DNA from: an uncultured bacterium
Lineage (GTDB): Bacteria > Cyanobacteriota > Vampirovibrionia > Gastranaerophilales > Gastranaerophilaceae
Length of the DNA: 64,000 nucleotides
Direction of reading: 5' to 3'
NCBI GenBank assembly: GCA_900551915.1
Contig: URXT01000007.1
Location: 14,746-78,745 of the forward strand
The position numbers and the translations under genes were made by a program. Each line of letters starts with the position of its first letter. Positions within the stretch are counted from its first letter, which is position 1. The notes under the pieces are model-generated. The model was not told where the DNA came from, did not search any database, and saw only the letters and a list, made by a program, of their open reading frames with translations. This document shows positions 1-8,190 of the stretch, piece after piece.

Positions 1-2
1 TT

Positions 3-1127
3 CTTCCAAATTCTAAACAGGTTTTGATAGAGGATTTGGTTTCAAAAAAGGCTTTCCTTGTCTGCTATGACAAGCTTATTATTGCTATTGGCGCAAGACC
101 GATTGTCCCGCCAATTAAAAACGTCAATCTGAAAAATGTTTTTACAATCAGAAAAATTGAAGACGGTATTGCAATACGTGAAATGGCTGAAAAGTCACAA
201 AATGCAGTTATAATAGGCGGAGGTTATATCGGTATCGAAATGCTTGAGGCGCTTGTAAAACAGAATGTCTATGTAACTCTTATTGAATATGCACCTACAA
301 TTATGCAAACTTTTGACGATGACATGTCGCATCTTATACTTGAGCAGCTTAAATTCACCTGCGGAAACCGCTTTGAAATTTTAACTTCGGAAATGGCCAC
401 CGAGTTTTCCGGTGATAACGAAGGGGTTAAATCAGTTCGAACAGGTTCAGGGAAAGAAATCCCCGTTGATTTTGTAGTGCTTTGTGCAGGAGTCGTTCCT
501 AACACCGAAATAGCAAGAGATGCAGAAATTGCAATAGGAGAAACCGGTGCTATAAAAGTTAATGAACGAATGGAAACGAACATTCCCGATATATTTGCCT
601 GCGGAGACTGTGTAGAAGAAAATCTTTTAATCACAAATACTAAAATTTGGCTTCCGCTTGGAACTAACGCAAATAAAGAAGGCCGGGTTGCTGCAATAAA
701 TGCTTGCGGAGGCGACGAAAAGTTTTATGGAGTTTTAGGCTCAGCTGTCACAAGATGTCTTTCACTGACAATGTCAATGACCGGATTAACCGTAAAAAAA
801 GCCGAACAACTCGGAATAGAGACTATTTCCGCCACCGTAACCAAAAATGATAAAGTCGGTTATATGCCTGATGTTAACAACATTACACTAAAGCTTATTG
901 CAAATAAATCAACAGGAAAACTTTTAGGCTGTCAGGGAATCGGCGCAGGAGACGCTGACAAAAGGGTAAACACCGTCACAAGCTCACTTTTAGCCGGACT
1001 TACGGTTGATGAGTTTTATAGAAACGACTTAACTTATGCTCCTCCATTCTCACCAACAATTGACCCCTTATTAAATGCGGCACAAATTCTTCTTGAAAAA
1101 TTAAACAAAAATAATAAGGAAGTTTAA
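3..1127 (+). CDS. FAD/NAD-dependent disulfide oxidoreductase family protein, 5' truncated
   Basis: The reading frame is open from the first bases of the window, so the N-terminal FAD-binding GxGxxG and the catalytic cysteine region lie outside. The remaining 374 residues show YDKLIIAIGARP, which ends the first FAD segment, the NAD-binding Rossmann motif VIIGGGYIGIEMLEAL, the second FAD motif IFACGDCVEE, and a C-terminal dimerisation domain ending in LTYAPPFSPTIDPLLNAA. That tail is typical of the CoA-disulfide reductase / NADH oxidase / NADH peroxidase class. The electron acceptor cannot be decided without the missing N-terminus. Its stop codon overlaps the stop of the convergent oxidoreductase in the four bases TTAA. 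Confidence 0.85.
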   Translation, partial: LPNSKQVLIEDLVSKKAFLVCYDKLIIAIGARPIVPPIKNVNLKNVFTIRKIEDGIAIREMAEKSQNAVIIGGGYIGIEMLEALVKQNVYVTLIEYAPTIMQTFDDDMSHLILEQLKFTCGNRFEILTSEMATEFSGDNEGVKSVRTGSGKEIPVDFVVLCAGVVPNTEIARDAEIAIGETGAIKVNERMETNIPDIFACGDCVEENLLITNTKIWLPLGTNANKEGRVAAINACGGDEKFYGVLGSAVTRCLSLTMSMTGLTVKKAEQLGIETISATVTKNDKVGYMPDVNNITLKLIANKSTGKLLGCQGIGAGDADKRVNTVTSSLLAGLTVDEFYRNDLTYAPPFSPTIDPLLNAAQILLEKLNKNNKEV

Positions 1128-2422
1128 CTTACTGATTCCGCTAAGTATTTAGCTAAGCCGACACCCATAGAGAAGCAACTTGCCTGAACGCGCAGGGCGC
1201 CTTGCGCCATAAAGTCAGCAGAAATACATCTTCCTGCAACAAAGAGGTTGTCATAATCCGCTGACATAAGGCTCTCCAGCGGAAGCTGATAATCTTGTAC
1301 AATATGCAATGTTGATTTATCTTTGTCTTTGCTGTGAACATCGACCGGATAATTTGATACTAACACAGGATGTTCAAAAGTTTTACCTGATTTTACGTCC
1401 TCAATTGTGTAGATATATTTCCCTTTAATTCGTCTTGAAACACGTACTCCAAGCATATCTGCAATGTTTGATATATATGAATTTTCAAATCCGGGTAGAT
1501 AAATTTTACAGAAATTAGCGAGCCTAAAAATGTTTTGACGCGCGAGCTGCAAGGCTTTTGACATGCTTCTAACCTGCAAAGTGTCTGTGTAATCAATAAT
1601 TCGAGGGCAGTTAAATGCAATAGTGGAAGGCATTCCGGCAACTGTAAATATCTGAAAATAGTTGCGGTCGTGGTCTTTAAGGATTTTTTTAGCTACAGCA
1701 TCTTCAAAAAGCGGCGCTAAAGCCCATTTTGAGCCTTTATCCCATGTGTAGGCCGTAGATAGATGTATAAATCCGTCTATATCCTCAACTGTTGTGACAT
1801 TTCTGTCTTTGTCAAACTCTTTAAGCCAGTTTGCAAAATGCGGAACATCAACGCCGCCCATCAAAAAGCGCAAACTTACCGGCTGATGTTCATTTTTTTC
1901 TTCTAAAAATCTGCAATTACAAAGTTTTCCAAATTCACAATTTCCTGTAGCGTCTACAAAATACTTCGCGCCGATACATTCCGATAAAACATCTTCATCT
2001 TCTTGTAACGACTCGTTATATACTGATAAAATCTCTTTAGAAATTTTTATAGACTTAATCTCTTTATTCTCAATGCATACATCCTGTATATGGGTATCAA
2101 AAAACACTTCTACAGCGGCTTTTCTCATTAAGTTGTCCAAAGCAATTTTTGTAAGTTCAGGATTAAACCAGCCCTGGTTGTCTAAATACGTTGCCTGGCC
2201 GCCAATTGCGTTTAATTCCGCGACAAGAGCTTCGTAAAATTCAGTATTTATTTGGTGTTCACCACATTTCATAGCAGGAACAACCAGTGCCGAAGTTATT
2301 GTTCCGCCAAGGTGTATATTTTTTTCTATCAGAAGAACTTTTAATCCAGAAATACCCGCAATATAGGCTGCTGCACATCCGGCTGTACCTCCGCCTATAA
2401 TTATTACATCATATTTTTTCAT
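1124..2422 (-). CDS. FAD-dependent oxidoreductase (FAD_oxidored family)
   Basis: A 432-aa flavoprotein. The N-terminus YDVIIIGGGTAGCAAAYIAG is a dinucleotide-binding Rossmann motif, followed by an acidic residue in LLIEKN and then HLGGTITSALVVPAMKCG, as in the FAD-dependent oxidoreductase family that also resembles HdrA-like and ThiO-like proteins. YFVDATGNCEFGKLC and the C-terminal FVAGRCISADFMAQGALRVQ are the later FAD contacts. The substrate is unknown. There is no Shine-Dalgarno sequence before the ATG. Instead TATAAT lies exactly 6 nt upstream, suggesting a leaderless mRNA. It is convergent with the disulfide oxidoreductase. Confidence 0.85.
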   Translation of the reverse strand: MKKYDVIIIGGGTAGCAAAYIAGISGLKVLLIEKNIHLGGTITSALVVPAMKCGEHQINTEFYEALVAELNAIGGQATYLDNQGWFNPELTKIALDNLMRKAAVEVFFDTHIQDVCIENKEIKSIKISKEILSVYNESLQEDEDVLSECIGAKYFVDATGNCEFGKLCNCRFLEEKNEHQPVSLRFLMGGVDVPHFANWLKEFDKDRNVTTVEDIDGFIHLSTAYTWDKGSKWALAPLFEDAVAKKILKDHDRNYFQIFTVAGMPSTIAFNCPRIIDYTDTLQVRSMSKALQLARQNIFRLANFCKIYLPGFENSYISNIADMLGVRVSRRIKGKYIYTIEDVKSGKTFEHPVLVSNYPVDVHSKDKDKSTLHIVQDYQLPLESLMSADYDNLFVAGRCISADFMAQGALRVQASCFSMGVGLAKYLAESVS

Positions 2423-2428
2423 AGCTTA

Positions 2429-2434
2429 ATTATA
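2429..2434 (-). promoter_or_regulatory. -10 box placed for a leaderless transcript
   Basis: On the minus strand TATAAT is followed by six bases and then the ATG at 2422. A sigma-70 start would fall on or next to the A of the start codon. No ribosome-binding site is present. It belongs to a repeated pattern in this window. Confidence 0.6.
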
Positions 2435-2483
2435 CAAAAATGCAATTCAGGTAAGCAAATAATTTAATATTTGTTAAACTAGC

Positions 2484-3188
2484 TTATTTTAACAAATATT
2501 CAGCAGAACACTCAGCGCCGTTTAAATCAGTCCCTGAAGCGTCAAATCCATAATTAAGCTTGTTGCCGGCCATTTTACTACCATTTGGGCAAGTTCCTAT
2601 TAAACCTGTTCCATCTGCACCCCAAGGAAGCATTTTATTTTGAGAAATTATTATAGTAACGCCAAACAAGTCTTTTCCTAAAATATTCGGTTTCTTGTTA
2701 AAACCATTTACATCAATAAGTATTTGCTTATAATCAGGAGTATAAGCACGAGCATATAAATTTGCACCAGTATTCAATACAGCCTGGTAATCTTTTAATG
2801 CATAACCTGACATAGGTTGTCCCGTAGTTGATTTATAAAAATCTTTCACTGCTGCATTAGCTGCGGCTCCAGTGTTAAAAGAAGTTCCATTACCACAGAT
2901 TTTACTAATATTTGTACCACAATCCAATGTGACATTCATTTTTTTTACAATATCTATTATTAGGTCTCTATTATTATGATTCACATTGTCATAAACCCCC
3001 AGCGAATAGTCATTATCTGCAAGCACCATGCTAAAAGCATTTTGCAGTGATGCGTAATGCTTTTTCCACATATTAATTAACACCATTTGCTGATATTTTG
3101 CAATCAAGGCCGGTAATGTCATTGCTGCAATTATACCGATAACACCTAGTGTTATTAATACTTCCGCAAGTGTAAAAGATTTTTTCAT
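2484..3188 (-). CDS. Type IV prepilin-like / pseudopilin protein
   Basis: A 234-aa protein with the class III signal KKSFTLAEVLITLGVIGIIAAMTLPALI: a short basic leader, then F-T-L-A-E with Glu at +5, and a hydrophobic N-terminal helix. The residue before the expected cleavage is Ser rather than Gly. The rest is a cysteine-containing globular region (Cys in the segments LDCGTN, KICGNG, GTCPNG and AECSAE). It is probably processed by a prepilin peptidase and assembled into, or primes, a pilus or secretion pseudopilus. There are two relatives at 26014 and 56606, so it belongs to a dispersed multigene family. The region upstream shares a divergent intergenic space with a small HTH gene. Confidence 0.85.
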   Translation of the reverse strand: MKKSFTLAEVLITLGVIGIIAAMTLPALIAKYQQMVLINMWKKHYASLQNAFSMVLADNDYSLGVYDNVNHNNRDLIIDIVKKMNVTLDCGTNISKICGNGTSFNTGAAANAAVKDFYKSTTGQPMSGYALKDYQAVLNTGANLYARAYTPDYKQILIDVNGFNKKPNILGKDLFGVTIIISQNKMLPWGADGTGLIGTCPNGSKMAGNKLNYGFDASGTDLNGAECSAEYLLK

Positions 3189-3239
3189 ACTATAAAATTC
3201 TCCATATATTACAATTTATTGCATTATAATTGAATTATT

Positions 3240-3275
3240 AATCTAATAATAGATTTATATATCTAATATTATAGA
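3240..3275. promoter_or_regulatory. Paired inverted repeats in divergent intergenic region
   Basis: Between the prepilin (minus) and the small HTH gene (plus) lies AATCTA-ATAA-TAGATT (3240-3255). A related imperfect copy, ATCTAATATTATAGA, lies at 3261-3275. The spacing suggests tandem operator sites, possibly for the adjacent HTH protein. This is inference from symmetry only. Confidence 0.35.
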
Positions 3276-3334
3276 CTATACCCTATAAATTGTAAATACG
3301 CTCAATAATTAGTAATATTTAACAAGGAGGAGCT

Positions 3335-3556
3335 ATGTCAGTCCGTGAATTTGTTAAAATATTGCTGGCTAAAGAGTGCATGACAATTAAAGAGCTTGCA
3401 CGTCTGGCAACTGAAAATAGCGACAAGAAGTACACTCTGGACGGATTATCACACAAAATGCGCCTTGGGACTCTTCGATTTGATGATGTTGAATTTTTTG
3501 CAAAATTACTTGGTTATAAAATTGAATTAAAAAAAGTTGATGAAGAAACCTATTAA
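3335..3556 (+). CDS. Small helix-turn-helix-like protein
   Basis: A 73-aa protein preceded by an excellent ribosome-binding site (AAGGAGGAGCT then ATG). The segment MTIKELARLATENSDKKYTL followed by DGLSHKMRLGTLRFDDVEFFAKLLGYKIEL has the helix spacing of a lambda-repressor/XRE-type fold: helix 2-turn-recognition helix, then a helix describing the domain end. It is divergent from the prepilin gene, so it could regulate it, but no operator has been demonstrated. The function is otherwise unknown. Confidence 0.65.
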   Translation: MSVREFVKILLAKECMTIKELARLATENSDKKYTLDGLSHKMRLGTLRFDDVEFFAKLLGYKIELKKVDEETY

Positions 3557-3609
3557 ATATCGCCTCGATATATTCTAATAACATTTAAAGTCTAAAAACT
3601 TTTCGTAAT

Positions 3610-4992
3610 TTACTTTTCTCTAGCCTTAAACTCTTTTATAAACCTCGAACTTGATATTTTATTGCTTTTCTCAACCTCTTTTTCGCGTGCCGTTATAATT
3701 TCCTCATTAAGACCGTTTAAATTTTCGTCACGATAGAAAATACCTGCTTTTGAATTAATCAGCCCTAAATCGTATTCTGAAAGCACATGCTTTATAAGCG
3801 ATTTATTTTTAACAGCAATTGTACCGATAAATTTATTTTTATTTTCGTTTTGGATTTTACCTGCATAAAAGCCTGCATTAATCATGGCATTTCTAACCGC
3901 AGCAGAATTTGTGTAAGTTAAAACTCTTCCATCTTCTTCAAGATGTTCATAAAGCAGCTTAAAAAATTCCAGCGACCACAAAGCCGGACACTTTGCAGGG
4001 GTAAAAGCGTCTAAAAATATCAAATTATATTTTTCATTGTCTTCAAACAGACTTTTTCTTGCATCGCCAACTTTCGGACAGAAATAAAGATTGTCTGTTT
4101 TAAGGCCATTCAGAGCGTTTTTATAACTTGTTGATACATACTTATAATATATATTATGTAAAAACATCAATAAGCGCCTTAAGGGGGTGTATTTACCCCT
4201 TTCGTATTTTAAAAGCTTAAAACAGGCTATTAATTTCGTGTCAAAAAATGATCGGTATTTCTTTGAATTTATAATTTCTTCAAAATCAGTGTTTTTGAAG
4301 ATTTTGGGCATCTTTTCAATTATTTGGTTAAATAATATCAAATTTACTTCATTTTTTAATTTATATTTTTGCTCGAATTTGCAGTTTAACAGTTTTGAAA
4401 TTTTTTCGTAATGAAAATTGAGTTTATTGTGCTTTTTATCGATTTCATTTCCTTGTTTAAAAAACGGCGAAAGATAAAATAAATTTTCATCCATGTCTAA
4501 GGCTTTAATAAAAATTTTAGTTTTTGGGAGATTGTCTGCGGAATTCTTAGCTAAAATATTATCAGAATATATCGTTTCGTTACTTATTTCATAATCATGA
4601 TAATTTTCTAATTCTAAATTACTGTTTTCATTTGATTTAAGATTATCGGTATCTATCGTGCCGATATTTACTGCTTGTAAAATGTTATTTGTATGTATCG
4701 GCGCGATATTTTGTTTTCCTTTTGATAATTTTTTTTGAAAATTTATTTTTAAAATATTTTTTTCTAATAAAAAATTTAAAAAACTTTTCGTATTATATCC
4801 AATTCCATAACAAATATCTAAAACTTTTATTTCATTATGCGTTTCAAAATATTTTTCTATCTCAGCTGGAAAAATAAATTTTTCGTATGCTTCAGTAAGA
4901 GCACCGTAAGTTGAATGGTAAATATCATCGGCCTCAGGGCTGAACAGGCCTACTGAACCGTCGTTTGTAAAATATGGGTATAATTCGTACAT
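3610..4992 (-). CDS. mnmD: MnmD-type tRNA 5-methylaminomethyl-2-thiouridine methyltransferase with large insertion
   Basis: The 460-aa protein contains the MnmC N-terminal (MnmD) methyltransferase fold. It begins with DIYHSTYGALTEAYEKFI and the SAM-binding VLDICYGIGYNTKSFL. The catalytic-side motif NLIFLDAFTPAKCPALWSLE and the closing segment DGRVLTYTNSAAVRNAM also match. The enzyme finishes the mnm5s2U34 wobble modification. The FAD oxidase half of bifunctional MnmC is absent. Between the SAM motif (about residue 60) and the active-site motif (about residue 325) is a long Asn/Lys-rich stretch with little family similarity, making the protein well over the usual ~250 aa. There is no ribosome-binding site; TATAAT lies 6 nt before the ATG. 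Confidence 0.8.
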   Translation of the reverse strand: MYELYPYFTNDGSVGLFSPEADDIYHSTYGALTEAYEKFIFPAEIEKYFETHNEIKVLDICYGIGYNTKSFLNFLLEKNILKINFQKKLSKGKQNIAPIHTNNILQAVNIGTIDTDNLKSNENSNLELENYHDYEISNETIYSDNILAKNSADNLPKTKIFIKALDMDENLFYLSPFFKQGNEIDKKHNKLNFHYEKISKLLNCKFEQKYKLKNEVNLILFNQIIEKMPKIFKNTDFEEIINSKKYRSFFDTKLIACFKLLKYERGKYTPLRRLLMFLHNIYYKYVSTSYKNALNGLKTDNLYFCPKVGDARKSLFEDNEKYNLIFLDAFTPAKCPALWSLEFFKLLYEHLEEDGRVLTYTNSAAVRNAMINAGFYAGKIQNENKNKFIGTIAVKNKSLIKHVLSEYDLGLINSKAGIFYRDENLNGLNEEIITAREKEVEKSNKISSSRFIKEFKAREK

Positions 4993-4998
4993 ATATCA

Positions 4999-5004
4999 AT
5001 TATA
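4999..5004 (-). promoter_or_regulatory. -10 box placed for a leaderless transcript
   Basis: TATAAT on the minus strand, six bases (TGATAT), then the ATG of the MnmD gene at 4992. No Shine-Dalgarno sequence is present. Confidence 0.6.
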
Positions 5005-5142
5005 GCGCTTATTTAGCACTGTTCAAATTCTTTAAATAATGCAATATTTCACTCTAAAATTGTTGAAATTTTGTCTTTGTGGTAATATGTTTTCAGGTGA
5101 TTTAAATATACTCACTTTGAAAAGTATAGAAAAAGAGGAAAT

Positions 5143-6087
5143 ATGAAAGTAAGTGTAAAAGTGCCTGCTACAACAGCTAACTTAGGCCCCGGATTTGATT
5201 GCATGGGGATGGCACTTCCTATATATAATACTGTAACAATTGAAGAAACAGTTTTACCGGGAACAGGTATTGAAATTAATGTAATAGCAGAAGATGACAC
5301 CAGTGACGAGTTATCTCTTGAACATATTCCTATGGATGAAAACAGCATTATTTATAAAGCAGTTGAACTATTGTATAATTCAATCGGTCAAACTCCGAGT
5401 GAATTAAAAATTACAGTTCATACGCAAATTCCGGTTGCGCGCGGTCTTGGAAGCAGCGCCTCCGTTATTGTCGGCGGACTTATTGCTGCAAATGAACTTC
5501 TTGGACGACCTGCAGATGAAGCAGCTCTTTTATCAATTGCAACAGAGGTTGAAGGACATCCGGATAATATAACTCCTGCAATTGTCGGCGGTTTGGTATT
5601 AACCTCGAGCGAAGAAGACGGGAGTATTGTTTACAGAAAACTTGACTGGCCGCAGGAATGGAATTTAACTCTTTGCGTTCCTGAATATGAACTTGCTACC
5701 GATATTTCACGTTCCGTTCTGCCTAAAGAAGTTCCTATCCAGGACGCCGTTTTTAACGCAAAAAGACTTGCCATGTTCATACAGGCAATTCATACAAAAG
5801 ATTCAGCGCTAATGAAACTTGCGCTAAAAGATAAGCTTCATCAGCCTTACAGAATGAAGCTTGTTCCGGGATTAGAAAAAATTATCGAAAACCTTAAGCA
5901 TGAAGAAAATGTTTTAGGCTGTGTATTGAGCGGCGCCGGCCCGTCTATTCTTATAATCAGCGAAAGAAATAATCTTGATAAAATCCGCTCAATTGTTCGT
6001 GAAACCTGGGCTGATTTGAATGTTAAAGCTGAAATTTACACACTTCCTGTTGAAAATAACGGCGCACAAATCATCAGCCTTGATTAA
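5143..6087 (+). CDS. thrB: Homoserine kinase
   Basis: A GHMP-family kinase of 314 aa, the usual ThrB length. It starts MKVSVKVPATTANLGPGFDC, the diagnostic ThrB N-terminus. It has the ATP-binding glycine/serine loop PVARGLGSSASVIVGGLIAA near residue 100 and the C-terminal GHMP motif CVLSGAGPSILII near residue 265. It phosphorylates L-homoserine to O-phosphohomoserine for threonine synthesis. The ribosome-binding site AGAGGAAAT precedes the ATG. The neighbours are not threonine genes, so the pathway is scattered. Downstream lies a dispersed repeat and then a ferredoxin gene. Confidence 0.95.
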   Translation: MKVSVKVPATTANLGPGFDCMGMALPIYNTVTIEETVLPGTGIEINVIAEDDTSDELSLEHIPMDENSIIYKAVELLYNSIGQTPSELKITVHTQIPVARGLGSSASVIVGGLIAANELLGRPADEAALLSIATEVEGHPDNITPAIVGGLVLTSSEEDGSIVYRKLDWPQEWNLTLCVPEYELATDISRSVLPKEVPIQDAVFNAKRLAMFIQAIHTKDSALMKLALKDKLHQPYRMKLVPGLEKIIENLKHEENVLGCVLSGAGPSILIISERNNLDKIRSIVRETWADLNVKAEIYTLPVENNGAQIISLD

Positions 6088-6138
6088 TTATTATTGGTAA
6101 TGAAACAGCTTCAAAATTAGTAAATACTTGAATTATGG

Positions 6139-6167
6139 TGAAAAGTGAGAAGTAAAAGGTGAAAAGG
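6139..6167 (+). repeat. Dispersed GTGAAAAGTGAGAAGT-type repeat
   Basis: The 29-bp segment beginning GTGAAAAGTGAGAAGT and ending GTGAAAAG matches, at 26 of 29 positions, the complement of the right arm of the large inverted repeat near 62.8 kb. It lies between thrB and the ferredoxin gene. It may be part of a REP-like intergenic family. Confidence 0.55.
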
Positions 6168-6198
6168 CCTTTACTTTTCGAAAATACAGGTAATTACT

Positions 6199-6381
6199 AT
6201 GTGGGTAAGTGTTTCAAATAAATGCATCGGCTGCGGAGCTTGTTCAACAATAAGCCCTGAAGTTTTTGAAATTTACAGAAACTCTGCAATTCCTGACTTG
6301 AACAAAGTTTGCGGGAATGAAGAAAGTTGTATTGATGCAGCAATTAATTGTCCGGTCGGCGCGATTTTTATTGATTACTAA
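6199..6381 (+). CDS. Small [4Fe-4S] ferredoxin
   Basis: A 60-aa single-cluster ferredoxin. CIGCGAC near the N-terminus supplies three cluster cysteines and NCPVGAI near the C-terminus supplies the fourth. Two more cysteines (VCGNEESC) are present, and clostridial/Thermotoga-type monocluster ferredoxins often have an extra disulfide. It is a cytoplasmic electron carrier with unknown partner. The region upstream contains the repeat at 6139. A strong terminator follows directly. Confidence 0.9.
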   Translation: MWVSVSNKCIGCGACSTISPEVFEIYRNSAIPDLNKVCGNEESCIDAAINCPVGAIFIDY

Positions 6382-6389
6382 ATAAAATA

Positions 6390-6414
6390 TCGCCCCTTGC
6401 TAATGCAAGGGGCG
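6390..6414. terminator. Rho-independent terminator between convergent genes
   Basis: An 11-bp perfect stem, TCGCCCCTTGC / GCAAGGGGCGA, with a 4-base loop lies between the ferredoxin (plus) and the gene ending at 6427 (minus). T-rich sequence follows on the plus strand and A-rich sequence precedes it, so it may act in both directions. Confidence 0.85.
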
Positions 6415-6426
6415 ATTGGTTTATTA

Positions 6427-6975
6427 TTATCCCTGTCCGGTGTAATCCGGAACAAAGTCTTTCTGGCTAGATTTTTCCATTTGTTGTGCAGCTTGTTCTT
6501 GACCTTCGATAAGTTTGATTCGGGATTCTATGTTTGCTTTTCTAACTGCAAGAGATTCTTCTAAATCTTTGAGCGGCTGTAATTGAGCTTCACGCATCAT
6601 TTCAAATTGGTCAGCCCAGATTGATTGAGCCTGAGCAAATTGCATTTGCATTTGCTGTTGTGTATTTTGATATGCCTGCATATATTGAAGCCTTTCAGCC
6701 TTTTGGGCATCAGACAATCCTGCAGCATCCCATACACTTGCGCCATTTAAGAAGTTAAAGCCCTGCCTATTTGCAAGATCCATCATACCAAATCTATACT
6801 GGTTCTGCATTGCCATATTCATCTGGCGTTGTTGAGAAGACATCATGCGTTCCATCTGACCAACCTGCTTGGTCACCCGGTTCATCTGCGACATAATAGA
6901 GGTCAACTCGTGTTGGAGTTGAAGCCGCATTCGTGCAGTTTGCATTTTTAGATATGCGCCGGTTAGGAAACCCAT
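6427..6975 (-). CDS. Met/Gln-rich coiled-coil protein, unknown function
   Basis: A 182-aa protein rich in Met and Gln. It has a long predicted helix from the start (MGFLTGAYLKMQTARMRLQL) through MSQMNRVTKQVGQMERMM, and a second helix-rich half with a Gln-rich run (NTQQQMQMQFAQAQSIW) and SLAVRKANIESRIKLIEGQ. There is no signal peptide or membrane segment. I do not recognise the family. It shares an AT-rich motif upstream of the start codon with two other MG-starting genes at 51155 and 59988, suggesting common regulation and perhaps a common secretion or surface role. That role is inference. Confidence 0.7.
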   Translation of the reverse strand: MGFLTGAYLKMQTARMRLQLQHELTSIMSQMNRVTKQVGQMERMMSSQQRQMNMAMQNQYRFGMMDLANRQGFNFLNGASVWDAAGLSDAQKAERLQYMQAYQNTQQQMQMQFAQAQSIWADQFEMMREAQLQPLKDLEESLAVRKANIESRIKLIEGQEQAAQQMEKSSQKDFVPDYTGQG

Positions 6976-7003
6976 CTTAAACCTCTGTTTCTTTTAGTCC
7001 TCG

Positions 7004-7025
7004 TTAAATATATAAAGTATATATT
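7004..7025 (-). promoter_or_regulatory. Shared ACTTTATATAT promoter motif, copy 1
   Basis: On the minus strand this 22-bp AT-rich stretch has the core TATATACTTTATATAT followed by TTAA, and ends 28 nt before the ATG at 6975. Near-identical stretches end 25 and 26 nt before the starts at 51155 and 59988. Confidence 0.55.
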
Positions 7026-7154
7026 TGCTTGATAATTGCCATATAAAATATACATCTTTACATAAGTTTACAAAAATATTTCTTTTTTGTTACATTTGAA
7101 AAAAATCTGTTTTACTGTTACAATTCAAAAGTAAAAAATTTTGAAAGGTTGCAT

Positions 7155-8189
7155 ATGATTCCAAGATTTCTTTCTGTTAAAAATATAGCTTTTATTGCAG
7201 GAATTGTAATTCTGTTATTTATTATTCCCAAAATTGTTGGTATTGTACTTTTGTTTTTCGCGGCATATGTACTTGCTTGCGCAATGGATCCGTTTGTCGA
7301 AAAATTTCAAGCCAAAATAAATAATAACAGAACTCTGGCTTCGGTAATTGTTGTATTCGGCGGAATTATGGCAGTATTTGCACTTTTTGCTCCGATAATA
7401 GCAATCGCATATAAAGAAATAAAAACTTTTGTCAAAGTATTTCCAGACAAAATAATGGATGCTTCTCACTATATTACAACAATGAAAATTTATGGACATA
7501 ATATTGCTGATTACATAAATTTGAGCTCGATTATGGATACAAATCCAGATTTTGCACAAAACCTTTTCAGCCAATCCTGGAATATCACAATCGGAATTTT
7601 TCAGTTTTTTGTAGTCAGCGTCGCAATTGGTATGATAATTTTCTACCTGCTCGTTGACAAAAAATACTTTGTTGAAAAGTTTACCCAGCTATTTCCGGCA
7701 AATCTTAAGGAGCGTGCAGTATTTATCCTCACCTCAATAAGTAATAAAGTCGGTGGATATGTTCGTGCTCAAGTCCTATCAATGGCTGCAATAGGGATTA
7801 TGCAGATGGTAGTTTTGATGATACTTGGCGTAGAATACCCGTTACTTTTAGGGTTAATAACCGGTATTTTAGATATTGTTCCGGTATTAGGACCCACAAT
7901 TGCATTAATTGTAATTCTGCTGGTAGCTTATCCGGTAGGTGTTCTTAAATTAACATTAATCATTTTAACATTTTTCTTGGTTCAGCAAGCTTCAAACATC
8001 CTTGTCAGACCCCTTGTTTTTGGCAAATTCATGTCACTTCACCCGCTTACAATATTTCTGGCATTGTTTATTGCCGAACAGTTTCTTGGCTTCTGGGGTG
8101 TAATCCTCTCACCAGCAATCGCCGCAACTGTATGCGTTCTTATTGATGAACTTTACATTAAACCTATTAATGAGAAAACTGAGACTTAA
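7155..8189 (+). CDS. AI-2E family transporter (PF01594-type permease)
   Basis: A 344-aa integral membrane protein with the arrangement of the AI-2E/TqsA/PerM family. Two N-terminal helices (VKNIAFIAGIVILLFIIPKI and ILLFFAAYVLACAMDP) lead into the conserved ALDPFVEKF-like loop. Further helices follow around residues 65-85 and 145-170, then a C-terminal block containing PLLLGLITGILDIVPVLGPTIALI. Substrates of the family vary and none can be assigned here. The ATG at 7155 is preferred over a TTG 6 nt upstream because GAAAGG lies 6 nt before it. It is followed one base later by the radical SAM gene. Confidence 0.9.
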   Translation: MIPRFLSVKNIAFIAGIVILLFIIPKIVGIVLLFFAAYVLACAMDPFVEKFQAKINNNRTLASVIVVFGGIMAVFALFAPIIAIAYKEIKTFVKVFPDKIMDASHYITTMKIYGHNIADYINLSSIMDTNPDFAQNLFSQSWNITIGIFQFFVVSVAIGMIIFYLLVDKKYFVEKFTQLFPANLKERAVFILTSISNKVGGYVRAQVLSMAAIGIMQMVVLMILGVEYPLLLGLITGILDIVPVLGPTIALIVILLVAYPVGVLKLTLIILTFFLVQQASNILVRPLVFGKFMSLHPLTIFLALFIAEQFLGFWGVILSPAIAATVCVLIDELYIKPINEKTET

Positions 8190-8190
8190 T

